DNA of 64,000 bases from Actinostola sp. cb2023 (Eukaryota; Cnidaria; Anthozoa; Actiniaria; Actinostolidae). The translations under genes were made by a program, and so were the position numbers. Under the pieces are notes generated by a model that was given only the letters and a program-made list of their open reading frames with translations, ran no database searches and was not told the DNA's origin. This document shows, piece by piece, positions 21,733-34,746 of the stretch. Position 1 is the first letter of the stretch, and every line of letters begins with the position of its first letter. The stretch is taken from NCBI GenBank assembly GCA_033675265.1, contig JAUJYZ010001501.1:1-64000 (forward strand), in the 5' to 3' direction.

Positions 21733-23485
21733 CATCACGACTGAGTCATCTCTTGGCTTGTTGATGACACCTTTGAAGCGATTCCATATCTGTTCAAGTA
21801 CATCACGACTGAGTCATCTCTTGGCTTGTTGATGACACCTTTGAAGCGATTCCATATCTGTTCAAGTACATCACGACTGAGTCATCTCTTGGCTTGTTGA
21901 TGACACCTTTGAAGCGATTCCATATCTGTTCAAGTACATCACGACTGAGTCATCTCTTGGCTTGTTGATGACACCTTTGAAGCGATTCCATATCTGTTCA
22001 AGTACATCACGACTGAGTCATCTCTTGGCTTGTTGATGACACCTTTGAAGCGATTCCATATCTGTTCAAGTACATCACGACTGAGTCATCTCTTGGCTTG
22101 TTGATGACACCTTTGAAGCGATTCCATATCTGTTCAAGCACATCACGACTGAGTCATCTCTTGGCTTGTTGATGACACCTTTGAAGCGATTCCATATCTG
22201 TTCAAGTACATCACGACTGAGTCATCTCTTGGCTTGTTGATGACACCTTTGAAGCGATTCCATATCTGTTCAAGTACATCACGACTGAGTCATCTCTTGG
22301 CTTGTTGATGACACCTTTGAAGCGATTCCATATCTGTTCAAGTACATCACGACTGAGTCATCTCTTGGCTTGTTGATGACACCTTTGAAGCGATTCCATA
22401 TCTGTTCAAGTACATCACGACTGAGTCATCTCTTGGCTTGTTGATGACACCTTTGAAGCGATTCCATATCTGTTCAAGTACATCACGACTGAGTCATCTC
22501 TTGGCTTGTTGATGACACCTTTGAAGCGATTCCATATCTGTTCAAGCACATCACGACTGAGTCATCTCTTGGCTTGTTGATGACACCTTTGAAGCGATTC
22601 CATATCTGTTCAAGTACATCACGACTGAGTCATCTCTTGGCTTGTTGATGACACCTTTGAAGCGATTCCATATCTGTTCAAGTACATCACGACTGAGTCA
22701 TCTCTTGGCTTGTTGATGACACCTTTGAAGCGATTCCATATCTGTTCAAGTACATCACGACTGAGTCATCTCTTGGCTTGTTGATGACACCTTTGAAGCG
22801 ATTCCATATCTGTTCAAGTACATCACGACTGAGTCATCTCTTGGCTTGTTGATGACACCTTTGAAGCGATTCCATATCTGTTCAAGTACATCACGACTGA
22901 GTCATCTCTTGGCTTGTTGATGACACCTTTGAAGCGATTCCATATCTGTTCAAGTACATCACGACTGAGTCATCTCTTGGCTTGTTGATGACACCTTTGA
23001 AGCGATTCCATATCTGTTCAAGTACATCACGACTGAGTCATCTCTTGGCTTGTTGATGACACCTTTGAAGCGATTCCATATCTGTTCAAGTACATCACGA
23101 CTGAGTCATCTCTTGGCTTGTTGATGACACCTTTGAAGCGATTCCATATCTGTTCAAGTACATCACGACTGAGTCATCTCTTGGCTTGTTGATGACACCT
23201 TTGAAGCGATTCCATATCTGTTCAAGCACATCAGGACTGAGTCATCTCTTGGCTTGTTGATGACACCTTTGAAGCGATTCCATATCTGTTCAAGTACATC
23301 ACGACTGAGTCATCTCTTGGCTTGTTGATGACACCTTTGAAGCGATTCCATATCTGTTCAAGTACATCACGACTGAGTCATCTCTTGGCTTGTTGATGAC
23401 ACCTTTGAAGCGATTCCATATCTGTTCAAGTACATCACGACTGAGTCATCTCTTGGCTTGTTGATGACACCTTTGAAGCGATTCC
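21733..23485. repeat. 68-bp tandem array, 25 full units plus a 53-bp partial unit
   Basis: Unit (plus strand) begins catcacgactgagtcatc and ends ccatatctgttcaagta; successive starts are 68 bp apart from 21733 to 23433. Units are nearly identical; the main variant is caagca for caagta in a few copies. The right-most, partial unit is the last coding part of gene A, including its stop codon. Confidence 0.95.
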
Positions 23486-25947
23486 TGAGTCTGTCGCCAC
23501 GACGTCATCCATCTTCACAACTTGTAGCTCTGACGATCCTCCATCTACAGTACTTGCCTCTTCATCTGCAGCGCTGTTGTCACTAGCGTCAGGCAAGCTC
23601 TCGTTGTCCAAAGTGGATTCCGTCGAGTTCTTTTCCTTTAGTCCGAGTAACACTTCAACGTTGATGTGGTCGTCTGGAAGCCTTCCAGTGTGTAATTGAT
23701 GAAGGCTAGGTGACTTGTGCTCAGGTATTGGCAATGTGGTATCGTCATCTGTACTCACGCCGTGGTTTCCATTAGGATGAGGGTTGGTGGATGATGTTTG
23801 ACTATCACGAGCCACATCGCGCACTTCGGCGATGTTTGAAGGTGCTGTTGTTGTTGTAGATTTAAGCACACCAAGGTTTAAGGTGTTCTCAATCAGAGCA
23901 TACACATCAGGGATTGTTTCTCCGGGTACAACATACTTTCCATTGACAGGAGTAGATGGTTTGTGTTCCACTACATCACTGACTTCATGATCACTGTCCG
24001 TGGAGTTGTCATGAAACGAACTGGAGATTCTCTGTAATAGAAATAAGTGGGTCAATACAAACAAACAAACTAAGCGAACAGCCAACCATCCAACCATCCA
24101 ACCATCCAACAATCCAACAATCCAACCATCCAACAATCCAACCACCCAACAATCCAACCACCCAGTCATCCAACCACCCAGTCATCCAACCGTCCAACCG
24201 TCCAACAGTCCAACCGTCCAACCGTCCAACCGTCCAACCGTCCAACCGTCCAACCGTCCAACCGTCCAACCGTCCAACCGTCCAACCGTCCAACCGTCCA
24301 ACCGTCCAACCGTCCAACCGTCCACCCGTCCACCCGTCCACCCGTCCACCCGTCCACCCGTCCACCCGTCCACCCGTCCACCCGTCCACCCGTCCACCCG
24401 TCCACCCGTCCACCCGTCCACCCGTCCACCCGTCCACCCGTCCACCCGTCCACCCGTCCACCCGTCCACCCGTCCACCCGTCCACCCGTCCACCCGTCCA
24501 CCCGTCCACCCGTCCACCCGTCCACCCGTCCACCCGTCCACCCGTCCACCCGTCCACCCGTCCACCCGTCCACCCGTCCACCCGTCCACCCGTCCACCCG
24601 TCCACCCGTCCACCCGTCCACCCGTCCACCCGTCCACCCGTCCACCCGTCCAACCATCCAACCATCCAACCATCCAACCATCCAACCATCCAACCATCCA
24701 ACCATCCAACCATCCAACCATCCAACCATCCAACCATCCAACCATCCAACCATCCAACCAATTATGTTAGTTAATTATCGTCACTTCTTACCCCGTGACT
24801 AAGAGAACCCATCAAAGCTCTTCCACTAGATGACAGCTCAATGTGTTGAATAGATACTTGGATCTCAAGGTTGTAATTTGAGCCTTTGCAAGCAAAATGA
24901 GAGCCAGTGAGTACCTCTTTCACAGCCAGGTCCAGGCCACCAAAGCCTATATGCTCAAAAGTGTCCCTGAGTATTTCAATGGTTGGTCGTTTGGCAGGTA
25001 ACTCAATCGCTCTATTTTCTTTCTGGTCTTTCTTCTTTGACCACGGCCATGGAATTAAGCATTTGTTCGTTTTCCTTTGTTCTTTTTGTTCCTTCTTTCC
25101 TTCGACTTCTTTATCCTCGCCACGGGAGACCTGACCACAACTCGCTGGTAGGGACGGGACTGGCACTAGTTCTTTATTGGTTGTCCAAGTCGAGTCACGT
25201 GGCTCATGATTCGATCTCTTAAAATATATTTCTTCAACCACGTGTTCATTATTATCATCTTTAAAGGATTCACGTTGTGGGTCTTGGACGCTTGGAAGAT
25301 ACGCTAAAGAGATAGAGCATCCATGGTTAGAAATAATCGAACCAACAATTAAACTAACAACTGAACTTTATTGTACAACTAGAGTCGTGACCAAATATGG
25401 GAGAATTGCATTCCAAATATGGATTCTTTTTATGACGTCATATCAGTAATTCCACAGTGGAATATGTTCCAACAACAAATTGATATTCTTATTGTAAATA
25501 TGACGTCATACTCTCAATTGTAACTGATTGTTTAATGACGACGTATTGTTCTAAGTGTCAATTTATTCATTACGTCACGTTACGTCATGTTCTAATTGGC
25601 GCCACATTGATGACGTCACATATATAGCAAAAATATTTTAAAAATAAATTGTGAGCAAATATTCGCGAAAGTTTTCTAACATATCAATAGGCTACTTTTA
25701 TTCAAATATGTTTGGTCTAAAGCTAAGCAAAATAGAGTTTTAAAATAAATGGGTTTTAGAATTTTTCTCAATTTTAAAGATTGTTTATCAAGCAAAATAT
25801 CAGCTTACGTTCTTCGTCATTAGCGGATGGATTCGCCCAAATACAGAAAAAGATGGTATTGACGAACGATCTCAAACCGCTGGCCATTCGTCCATGTGGA
25901 CGTGACTCCTTCTTTCGATTCTTCCTTGCTTGTCGATATCGATCCAT
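23435..25947 (-). CDS. Unrecognised gene A (415 residues)
   Basis: Not recognised. Exons on the minus strand: 25809-25947, 24792-25303 and 23435-24031; phases (1, 0) and GT/AG sites agree. The start [15 protein letters not shown] follows an acceptor at 25950, so a 5' non-coding exon is likely; AG/GCAAGT near 26065 could be its donor. The N terminus is very basic and then has a hydrophobic stretch ([10 protein letters not shown]). The middle is Lys/Glu-rich with a conserved-looking segment ([19 protein letters not shown]). The C-terminal exon is Ser/Thr/Asp-rich and probably disordered. The stop codon lies in the first unit of the 68-bp array, and the nearest AATAAA on this strand is near 21376, so the 3' UTR may include the array. 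Coding status rests on splice consistency alone. Confidence 0.65.
24086..24760. repeat. 8-bp tandem array in the last intron of gene A
   Basis: Three homogeneous blocks of the 8-mers ccgtccaa (about 24190-24325), ccgtccac (about 24325-24650) and ccatccaa (about 24650-24757), after a mixed ccatccaa/caatccaa stretch. The blocks show successive local expansions. Long Trp/Gly-rich minus-strand frames here are artefacts of the repeat. Confidence 0.95.
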
Positions 25948-26451
25948 TTCTGAAATAAACAAGTTTAGATCAATGACCTGAACGACGCGCGCCAACAAAT
26001 CGTGTGTTTTAAAAACTCAATAGAAAGTCAAGAAACCAGCAAAGAAAACCAAGCTACTTGCCTTTTAATTATCCAGACAAGTAGTCCATGGTTGAAAGCG
26101 GCGTAACGATGTGATGATTAGAACAGTAATTTGTGCAGTATTTGTTGCTAGCAAAATTATGCAGCTACTCGACTCAGAGTGCAGAGAAAACTCATAATGA
26201 GATAATTAGTTAATTGGCTTTTGACTCGGCTAATTGTAACAATTACTAACAATTACTGGAAGTTAAAGGTATCTGAATACAGTAACTATGGCGATAAAGA
26301 ATTTGAGTTTTAATAGAAAATAAATAGAAAAAATATATATAAATAAACAAACTATGAATTACCGAAGTGATATAATATATGGTAGATCAGTGATTTTCAG
26401 TTCCAATTTTGAAATCATATTTGTTATAAACGTATAGCCGTCTATATATGA

Positions 26452-27270
26452 TCCATTTATCCCGCATCCATTTATCCCGCATCCATTTATCCCACGTCCA
26501 TTTATCTCACATCCATTTATCTCACATCCATTTATCCCGCATCCATTTATCTCACATCCATTTATCCCGCATCCATTTATCCCACATCCATTTATCCCGC
26601 ATCCATTTATCCCGCATCCATTTATCTCACATCCATTTATCCCGCATCCATTTATCCCGCATCCATTTATCCCACATCCATTTATCCCGCATCCATTTAT
26701 CCACCATCCATTTATCTCACATCCATTTATCCCGCATCCATTTATCTCACATCCATTTATCCCGCATCCATTTATCTCACATCCGTTTATCCCGCATCCA
26801 TTTATCTCACATCCATTTATTCCGCATCCATTTATCCCACATCCATTTATCCCGCATCCATTTATCCCGCATCCATTTATCTCACATCCATTTATCCCGC
26901 ATCCATTTATCCCGCATCCATTTATCCCACATCCATTTATCCCGCATCCATTTATCCCGCATCCATTTATCCCACATCTATTTATCCCGCATCCATTTAT
27001 CTCACATCCATTCATCCCGCATCCATTCATCCCGCATCCATTCATCCCGCATCCATTCATCACGCATGCATTCATCCCGCATCCATTCATCCCGCATCCA
27101 TTCATCCCGCATCCATTCATCCCGCATCCATTCATCCCGCATCCATTTTTACCGCATCTATTTTTACCGCATCCATTTTTAATTTTACCGCATCCATTTT
27201 TACCGCATCCATCTTTCCCGCATCCAATTATCCCGCATTCATTTATTCCGCATCCATTTATCCATTTATC
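26452..27270. repeat. 15-bp tandem array
   Basis: About 54 units of catccatttatcccg, with zones: mixed cccg/ctca/ccca units to about 27000, then catccattcatcccg, then catccatttttaccg at the right end. Frames encoding NGCGI or HLSRI pentapeptides on the two strands are by-products. The array lies upstream of gene A. Confidence 0.95.
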
Positions 27271-28015
27271 CAATAATTTAACATAGAATACAAATAAGCC
27301 CTTTTGTTTTCGTTTGTTGCAAAGCCTTATTCTCTATATAGGGATATACTAATGACTAAACACAGGGGAAAATTATTTTCCCCTGCTAAACACTAAAGAA
27401 ACGTAGCGAGTCACTTACTCTTCAAAATGAAATCACAAACGAGTTTCTCCATGTTCTACAAGAAGTGTAGAGAAATTGATTGATATTTTAAAACCAGCTG
27501 TTACTGAAGTACTTGAATGTCACTATATACCTTCGACTGAGGGGGAAACACTGCGCCTATGTGCTATCAAGCAGAGAGTATTCTAAATGACGCTTATTGA
27601 TATCAATCACTACTGAAATAGGCATAATACTAAACGAGTAGTTTTACATTCGGTCGCCATTTTAACGCGTTCACTTGACTGAATGTTTCCTTGGAAAACG
27701 TCAATAAACGATAAATTCATTGCGGAATATCTAAATATCTTCAAACCGAATCTTGTTTCAATTAACATTTTTTATTTGTAATTAATCTAACATCTTGTAA
27801 TTCTATCTATAAATTAATGAATGTATACTGCAGTTTGCTGTATTATGGTAACAATTACATTTGTATTATTATTGTTATTTTTTGTCATTTAATTGAACTT
27901 TGTTCGATATAATACAACTCAGTCTTATTGGATACATCCTCACCCAATATGGCAGATATTTGAGTCTCGACTTTTAAAATTCCAAACAGCAACGCAAATG
28001 AAAAAGGTCGATGTT

Positions 28016-28190
28016 TCCCATCATGCATCGCTCCATTTTCAAAATGGCGGATGATCTGACAGCAACACAATAATGGTCAATGTCTCCCATCATGCATCGC
28101 GGCATTTTCAAAATGGCGGATGATCTGACAGCAACTGTTTCCCATCATGCATCGCTCCATTTCGAAAGTGCACGTGGCGGATGATCCGAC
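28016..28190. repeat. Three tandem copies of a 55-70 bp unit
   Basis: Each copy starts cccatcatgcatcgc and contains attttcaaaatggcggatgat and tgacagcaac. They lie just past the stop of gene B, in its 3' flank. 27271-28015 shows no gene. Confidence 0.8.
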
Positions 28191-28245
28191 AGTAACGCAA
28201 ATGAAAATCCAAATGCAAGCAGTTTTACAATGTAATGCATTCTTC

Positions 28246-31200
28246 TTATTCGTCAAGTGTTTGCTCGTCATGTCCAGGTAAACTATGCAGAAAGGCAGTG
28301 ATGCGGTTTTGTAGATTTTTATCGATGTATGTCCTGTCTGCGTTCTTAGGGCTGACACACATACGCCTGTGTTCGGTGGTGTCTGGAGAGTTCACCTGGT
28401 TTACGGCGTTGTTAATCTCAGGCAGCTCAGTTTTTACACACAATAACGGCCGTGCATCACCATTGGCAGCCCTTAGTGTCTGGTAGTCGCCAGTGTCATT
28501 CTGGCCAGTATAGCCTAACTGTGGACAAGACACTATGCGATTTATACGTTTATGTCCAGTAACTGAAGGGTTGACCAGCGTGCATTTATCGTTGGCAGTA
28601 TTTCGCCTTGTCATCGAGGGACTTGATTCAGCACTAGCACTTAGACGTCCACAGGTACCTAGCTTTCGCTGCCGGCTGATGGGAGTTGGGACACGACGTC
28701 CACGTGGCGATGCACCATAACTAATCTTACGTGGACCTGAATGACTTGATGATGCCCCAGTGGACGACTTGTCGTTAGCGACAACGACACTGATATTGTC
28801 TGCGCTGATAGTTCTTTGCCAGCAATTTCGTTTTTGCAATAGCTTGATCTGCACATGCTCGTTGTTATTCAATTCCAAAAGGCTATCGCTGCCTGCACTT
28901 GAAACCTCGCTACTGCGACGCCTGAGTGAGAGGGATAACTTGCGAATGTCCGAGTTTGGAATACTTCCTGTTGAGGTGTTTCTACTTCTTGTCAGGATTC
29001 GTTGGATGGCAGGGCCCGCTTCGGGAGTTCCATCGCGTCTAATTAATGGAAAACTGGACCTTTTGACTTCGGCTTCTGAAATTAAATAGGAAACTTTAAT
29101 TAATATTTGGCCCAATACGACACTCAAGCAATCCCTCATAATCGTTAAACTGGAACTCAGCTGCACATGTTAACAATTATTAGCTTACTGGTCTATGTCA
29201 TCTATTGACTTATTTATATTCCCTCTTCTCTTTTTATTGTTATATTGTTACCCATTAGCCTGCCTAGATTAGTTACTACTATTTGCAGGTCAATGGAATA
29301 TTATATTTGTAATACAAACTTAATTCCAAATAAATCTGAAATCCGAATCTGTCATCAACAACGAAACCAATACAGTAATTAGCCATTACCAAATCGAGCA
29401 GGAGACTGGGACCAAGTCTGTAAAACTAATTCAATAAGAAACTAGCAAACATGGGCATCATTTTCTGAGAGAGCAGACCAAACTTAGCTTGTCTGCAAAG
29501 GTTGGTGAACTTCGGCTTAATATTGACGATGCTAGAGGGCATCAAATATGTCTATTTTCCCATACAAACTCTGTAAATTTTTGACGTTGTCCAGCCAAAC
29601 CATACATTCACTGTAAAATTTTGGCTGGACAACACAATTTCAAAAGTTTATAATTCCGATAAAATTCGCTCAATTCACATCAAACTTTGCACAGATGCTA
29701 ATTTCAACATGCTCTTTCATGTCATGAACTTAATTTCATAATTACATTAATTCTAATAAACTCGTTCCCAGTCCCCTGCTCGATTTGATAATGGCTAATT
29801 GCAGGTTCGCACGTGAAGTCATGGCGGCCATGTTGGTTGCCGATAACAAAGCATTCATCATTAGCTTCTCTTGTTTGTACCACCAACATGGCCTCCACTG
29901 ATGATTGCAAACGAGTAATACGTTCGTTCAACTGTTCCATTGTTGTATTAAGTAAGCTGGACTTTGGGAGGTTATGCTATTGTTATTGATATATTGAGAA
30001 AAAGATCGGTTTTTCAGTATTTGGCTTTCCTGCTTTAGGTTTCGTTTGAAGTTTCTTATTTTATTTCATATCTCTTTATCAGTTTAGCCTTTATGTCGCA
30101 ATACTCCAGTTCTGAGTTGTTTAGACACCTTTGTACTTCTTGACAAAGACACAAAAGACACTCACTTAGTCTAAGCCATGCAAGACCGCAGAGGACATTT
30201 AGCTGGCAATTTTAAATTTATTAATATTTAATAGCTTTACTTGATGGCCATGCCATCCATCACTATGTCTAGTAAGTCCGCTTCAGTGAACGTGCATTTG
30301 CGTCCCCTGCGGTCTTGACTTGTTGCTTGTTCAGTCTTTTTCACGGCGACATTTATTTTTTAAATTGGTGGATATGCATGATGAAATAACGCTCTGATGA
30401 CGAATGCATGAACTGAATAGAGTCGTTCTGTGAGTGGGAAAGTTACCGCACCGTCACCGCACCGCGCCTTGCCGTATTTGAAAGAGTCTGATACTGGATG
30501 AGATGCATCTGCACGCTTATTGATTGGTTCAGAAAGGAAGCCATTTGAGTGTCACGGTACCGTAGGTTTCCCACTCATACGAAAACGACTCTATCCCACA
30601 GGAACGCCTTCACTTAGTGGCAAACAAACTTTGAATAATATAAGACGCTGTTTTAGGAAGATCAATAATCAACTGAAATTTCAAACAGTCTTCTGTAACA
30701 GTCTTCTTCAATATTTATAGTATTATTATGTATTTGTGTTTATTTTATTTATTAATTCCTCTTGTTGTGATTATTATTATCTGTGGCATGTGTGTAAAGT
30801 AGCTTTTTAGCTACGCACATTTGACCACGGTACTAAGGTTATTGTATTATTGTATTGTATAAACACTACTGATCCTCTGTATTAAGCCAGCATCTTACAG
30901 TGTGGACACTCGAACCGTGAACACTTCGAGTTTTTTTCTATTTTTTTTTTCGAACTTTCTATTGCCTCACAGCCTCTCAAAATGGAGCATTGAGTTTAAA
31001 TGCACTTAGTGACCAAAATAAATCATTTTTCTGATCAATTTGCTCAATCGATAATTTATATATTTGTGTTAGAAAAAACCTAAGTGTTCACGGTTCGAGT
31101 GTCCATACTGTAATAAGTAAAGTGATCTGTTTTGTATTGGAAAGAGCATGCCTAAATTAGGAATTGGGATAAGGACAAAAGTTATAGGGGTCGAAACTTA

Positions 31201-33238
31201 TTTTATCATAGTATTTTAAGCTATGGAAGTATTATTGATGTAGAATTGTCTGCATGGAATCTAGCGAGTACACTACGTATGGGCTGCGTGCGTCGGTGTA
31301 TAATGATAAATTCAATGGTTAAGGAAAATAAAATCTATAACACCGTAAAAAAGAGTGTTTAGCTTTACTGACGAGCCTTAGCCCTCATAGGAATAAGAGG
31401 GAGTGTAAAGGATTAGCGAGGGTTAATATATGAATTAGGAAAACGATTAACCAGAAAGGAAAAGGCGTAGAACGGAAAACCGTTAGAGCAGTGGGTAAAA
31501 CTAATAATGGAGGAGCAGTAAAACCGTGGAAAGACGAGAGAAGAAAGAGTGAAATAACTAGAGGTTAATTAAAAGAAAGCGTTCATTCATGCCATGATCG
31601 AGGCTGTAGTGTGCCCATTCAGACGCATATCTTTTGTAGATTTGGATGTTGAGTCGCAACGGCTCGTTAGCCCACCAAGCCAAAAATCCAACTTCGGACG
31701 CCGATAACTTTCGTTCTATTTACTAAATTCGTCTCAAACTTTTCTCAATTACTAACTCCATCATGCTCTTTCTAGCTACGATATTTTGAAGTGTCTTGGG
31801 TAAAAATTTAGAAAGCTACGTGACATCTAGCACAAGCTCTCATTCCACGAATTGCTGGTTGTCGGCAAATGTGCCATTCGTCGGCATTCAAAAGGTATTC
31901 CAAACAATAAAGCATTGTTCGTGTTCTTCTACGGCTATCCGCCTTCCAAGAGTCCATACATATGTAATGAATTGTAATGTAATGAGTCTAATATACCACA
32001 TTTCTTATATATAGTGCTAATGAGTTGTAAGTAAGTGCAATGAGTTCAAATATACCGCATTTCACATTGTCTCAATGCGCTTTACAACTTTTACATGGAA
32101 ACATTTTTGTCGGACCGCACAATTTTTCAATCTTACAATCGTTGTATTTAATTGGCTTAGAATTATGATAATTAGTGTGTTAGCGTGTGGTTGTCACTGT
32201 CAGTCACTGAGGGTAGTAACAGCCAGGGTTTGTTACGTCCTCGCTGGCTCTTTCACGTTCAGTTTAGTGAGGTAGTGTGGAGAGACGTGACCGCCATTGT
32301 ACGTGGTCATCCGAGCCACGTGAAGGTCTATTGCTGATGTAATTACAAAGGCAGCACCTTATCCTCAATTATTTTAAGACCCTGAGTGTTGGTCCAGCCA
32401 ATGGTGTTTATATTGTGATAGTAATTCTTTGTTGGGTGACAGATCAAGTGCAAAGTACTTGTACCTTGGTATGAATACGCACACAGGATCATTAGTTTGT
32501 GCTAATAAAAATCCAAACACTCTATTACTATTTCGACTTTATGACACAAACATAACGACGTTTTAACAATTATCAGGTGCACACATTTAGAAAAAACAAA
32601 CTTCTCAAAGTTTTGTCCAATATAAACAAATAAATAATTGTGACTCGTAAAAACGTTTGAGTACTACTAAGGGTTTCCTACTAAGCGCAGTTGTTTCATC
32701 CGTGAAACAAAATGAATTAAAATAGTCAATACTTAATACCACCAAGCTATCAACTAAATAGAAACTAAGTTCACCATAAGAGCAATAAAAGAGGCCGTGA
32801 GGAATGATGTTCAATGATATCACCTACTTGTCCATAAATAAAATCAATTAAACAATACTTCTTTGATTTTGTTTCAGGATAGAATGACTGTAGTAAGGAT
32901 GGTAAATTTACTCTACCTTGGTGGTGTTCACTAGTATCATTCATGCGAGAGATTCCATCCTGTCTGCCCCCATACTCGGTTGCCCCACTCGAAGGAGTGA
33001 GATCAATCAACTCCAGCGTCGAAATCGAGTCGTCTCGACGTAAGGTGTCTTTCAGGGAATCGTGAATATCTTGAACCTCGTTTGCTATGGCGCAAAGAGA
33101 GCGTCTTCGTTGTTTTTCAATCGTTCCTAACGCTGATTTTAGTAATCGTTCCTCCCTACAGTTCAAGCCACGTACACCATTGGCATTAAAAGACAACTCT
33201 TTTCGTTTGAATTTGCCCAAGATTCCTAGAGTTTCCAT
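28246..33238 (-). CDS. Unrecognised gene B (414 residues)
   Basis: Not recognised. Two exons on the minus strand, 32824-33238 and 28246-29075, join in phase 1 and give one frame of 414 residues. The start is METLGILGKFKRK. Exon 1 is charged, with a likely helix (ERLLKSALGTIEKQRRR) and ends DFIYGQV. Exon 2 is basic and Ser-rich, with many arginine-serine sites (LSLSLRRRSS, SYGASPRGRR) of the kind targeted by basophilic kinases, and ends DEQTLDE. No signal peptide or membrane segment is seen; a cytoplasmic or nuclear, largely disordered protein is inferred. The donor at 32823 (tag/gtgata) is weak but fits the phase; a stronger gtaggt four bases earlier breaks the frame. Confidence 0.65.
29395..29800. 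mobile_element. Dispersed element, gttgtccagcc family (copy 1)
   Basis: Ends match gcaggggactgggaccaag and its mirror; inside, gacgttgtccagccaaa and ttggctggacaac flank acattcactgtaaa. Copies: reversed at 36930-37330, same direction at 52922-53372. It lies in the gene B intron. The rest of that intron (30000-32800) holds MITEs at 30419 and 30895 and no coding signal. Confidence 0.7.
30419..30600. mobile_element. MITE with gagtcgttttcgtatgagtggga termini (copy 1)
   Basis: Ends are gagtcgttctgtgagtggga and tcccactcatacgaaaacgactc. Other copies: 54836-54990 and 61702-63073; a right-end fragment is at 16450-16505. Interior motifs are accgcaccg and caatcagaatgc-like. Confidence 0.7.
30894..31112. 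mobile_element. Tc1/mariner-like MITE, TIR tacagtgtggacactcg
   Basis: Ends tacagtgtggacactcgaac and gttcgagtgtccatactgta with flanking TA, about 220 bp, no coding. Located in the gene B intron. Confidence 0.65.
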
Positions 33239-33941
33239 TTTTTTCTTCTGTCAAGTTTTCTCTTCAATTTCCGTCACAATTTTTCGTCACACCAACGTAC
33301 TATCCGACTGCGGAGCAGACTGATTCAAAAGTTTGTCTCTTCTATGTCATATAATATAATGATATTTCCCCAGAGACAAGAATCACAAAGCGTTTTCAAA
33401 TCACTTAAGCTGGGTTTTGTCTTGAAAACAAGTGCGTTGACGTCAAAGGATACGCAGTTACACAATATAAAATAGTCTGGATATCTCATGAAGTTTTCTA
33501 ACACCATTGGAAAAAGAAATCGTGTGGTAACTAGGCGGAAACTGCTGATGGATAAATTCCAGTTTTACCGCGTCATTATCATGAAAACGTAGCTTGGAAT
33601 ATTAACAATGAATCAGTCAAATCTTCCATTAAGTTTTAAAACGAACCGGATATTAGCATACGATAATATTATATAACGATAAATTAACTCTCGATTGATT
33701 CTCTTTTGACTCCATGGAATCTTCCGGAACAATGGAAACAATGTACGCTATGAGTTTATATGTCGCTTAAGCCATTAACTATGCTTAAGAGTAATTCCAA
33801 TCAGTAGACATCGGATTTCTGTTCTTTCACTGTTGATCTCAGTTATAATTATTCCTTCGAGAAAGGATTAAGTATCTTTGTACTTTTATAATCTGGAGAA
33901 CAGTATAGAAGGCTTTATACATGCACATGCGCTACTATACT

Positions 33942-34746
33942 AAAGTTAAAGTACAACTAACCCCTATGAGATTGTTTTAAAAATATATTCAATATATGCT
34001 GAATTGTTGGTGGGTTCAGTATTTTGTGATTTGAACCTTGTGTTTATGAGTTATAGAGGTTTGAAATCTCAATATGCAAATCAGATGACGTCAACCCAGG
34101 AATAATTACTCGGCGGGCTGCCTGTGGCAGACGCCGAGTTTTAAAATGGGCTTTCTTTTTCTTCGTCGGTCACAAATTGGCAATTCGTCATGACAACGCA
34201 TGCGCTCAAACGTATATCGCAGGCTCATACGAGACGTGCACGTTTGACTCATTCGATTCGATGAACTGGGAATCTTCTTCTTTCGGACGAAGCTCATGAC
34301 AAACTGAAGTCATTTTGTCGATAACTGATCGCTAGCTTGCTGGTAGATACTCTCAGAGAATGATCACGTATTTTCTACAAGAAACTCAACAAAGCCAATA
34401 AGCCGACCCGCACTGCGAAAGTAATCGTAACGAGACGTTGTCTAGACATCACTACAAAAACGCCCTTGTGCTGATTATTGACATTTGTAAACTTACAGAA
34501 TATTTTCACAGTCTTTATGAATGACTTTATAACTTTTTTGCCCATTTCAAAAAATAAGTTCTACTTGAAAAAGTCTAAATAAGTTATGGCAAATTCCTTA
34601 GTAAACGTCATCAAATTTCAAACCTCTATAACTCATAAACGCAAGGTTCAAATCACAAAATACTGAACCCACCAACTATTCGATTCAGCATATATATATT
34701 GAATATATTTTTAAAATAATCTCATAGGGTTAGTTGCACTTTAAAC
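33942..34746. mobile_element. Foldback element, about 800 bp
   Basis: Arms aaagttaaagtacaactaac, ccctatgagatt, tattcaatatatgctgaat and ggttcagtattttgtgattt are mirrored to 34746. It is related to 3062-3475. The centre contains a hairpin aactcggcgggctgcc / ggcagacgccgagtt. Confidence 0.75.

Noticed and set aside
21733..23485. CRISPR array
   Set aside because: Units of 68 bp are identical end to end with no variable spacers, in a eukaryotic context; this is a tandem satellite.
24009..24761. Trp/Gly/Asp-rich frames of 190-250 codons
   Set aside because: By-product of the 8-bp array (24-nt periodicity); the array is an intron between two phase-matched exons of gene A.
26359..27273. 304-codon Gly/Cys/Asn-rich frame and its plus-strand partner
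   Set aside because: Made by the 15-bp repeat in three frames; no antifreeze- or keratin-like gene structure, no splice signals.
29722..29940. 72-codon minus-strand frame in the gene B intron
   Set aside because: Half of it lies in a dispersed element with copies at 36930 and 52922, and it does not join the gene B exons in phase.
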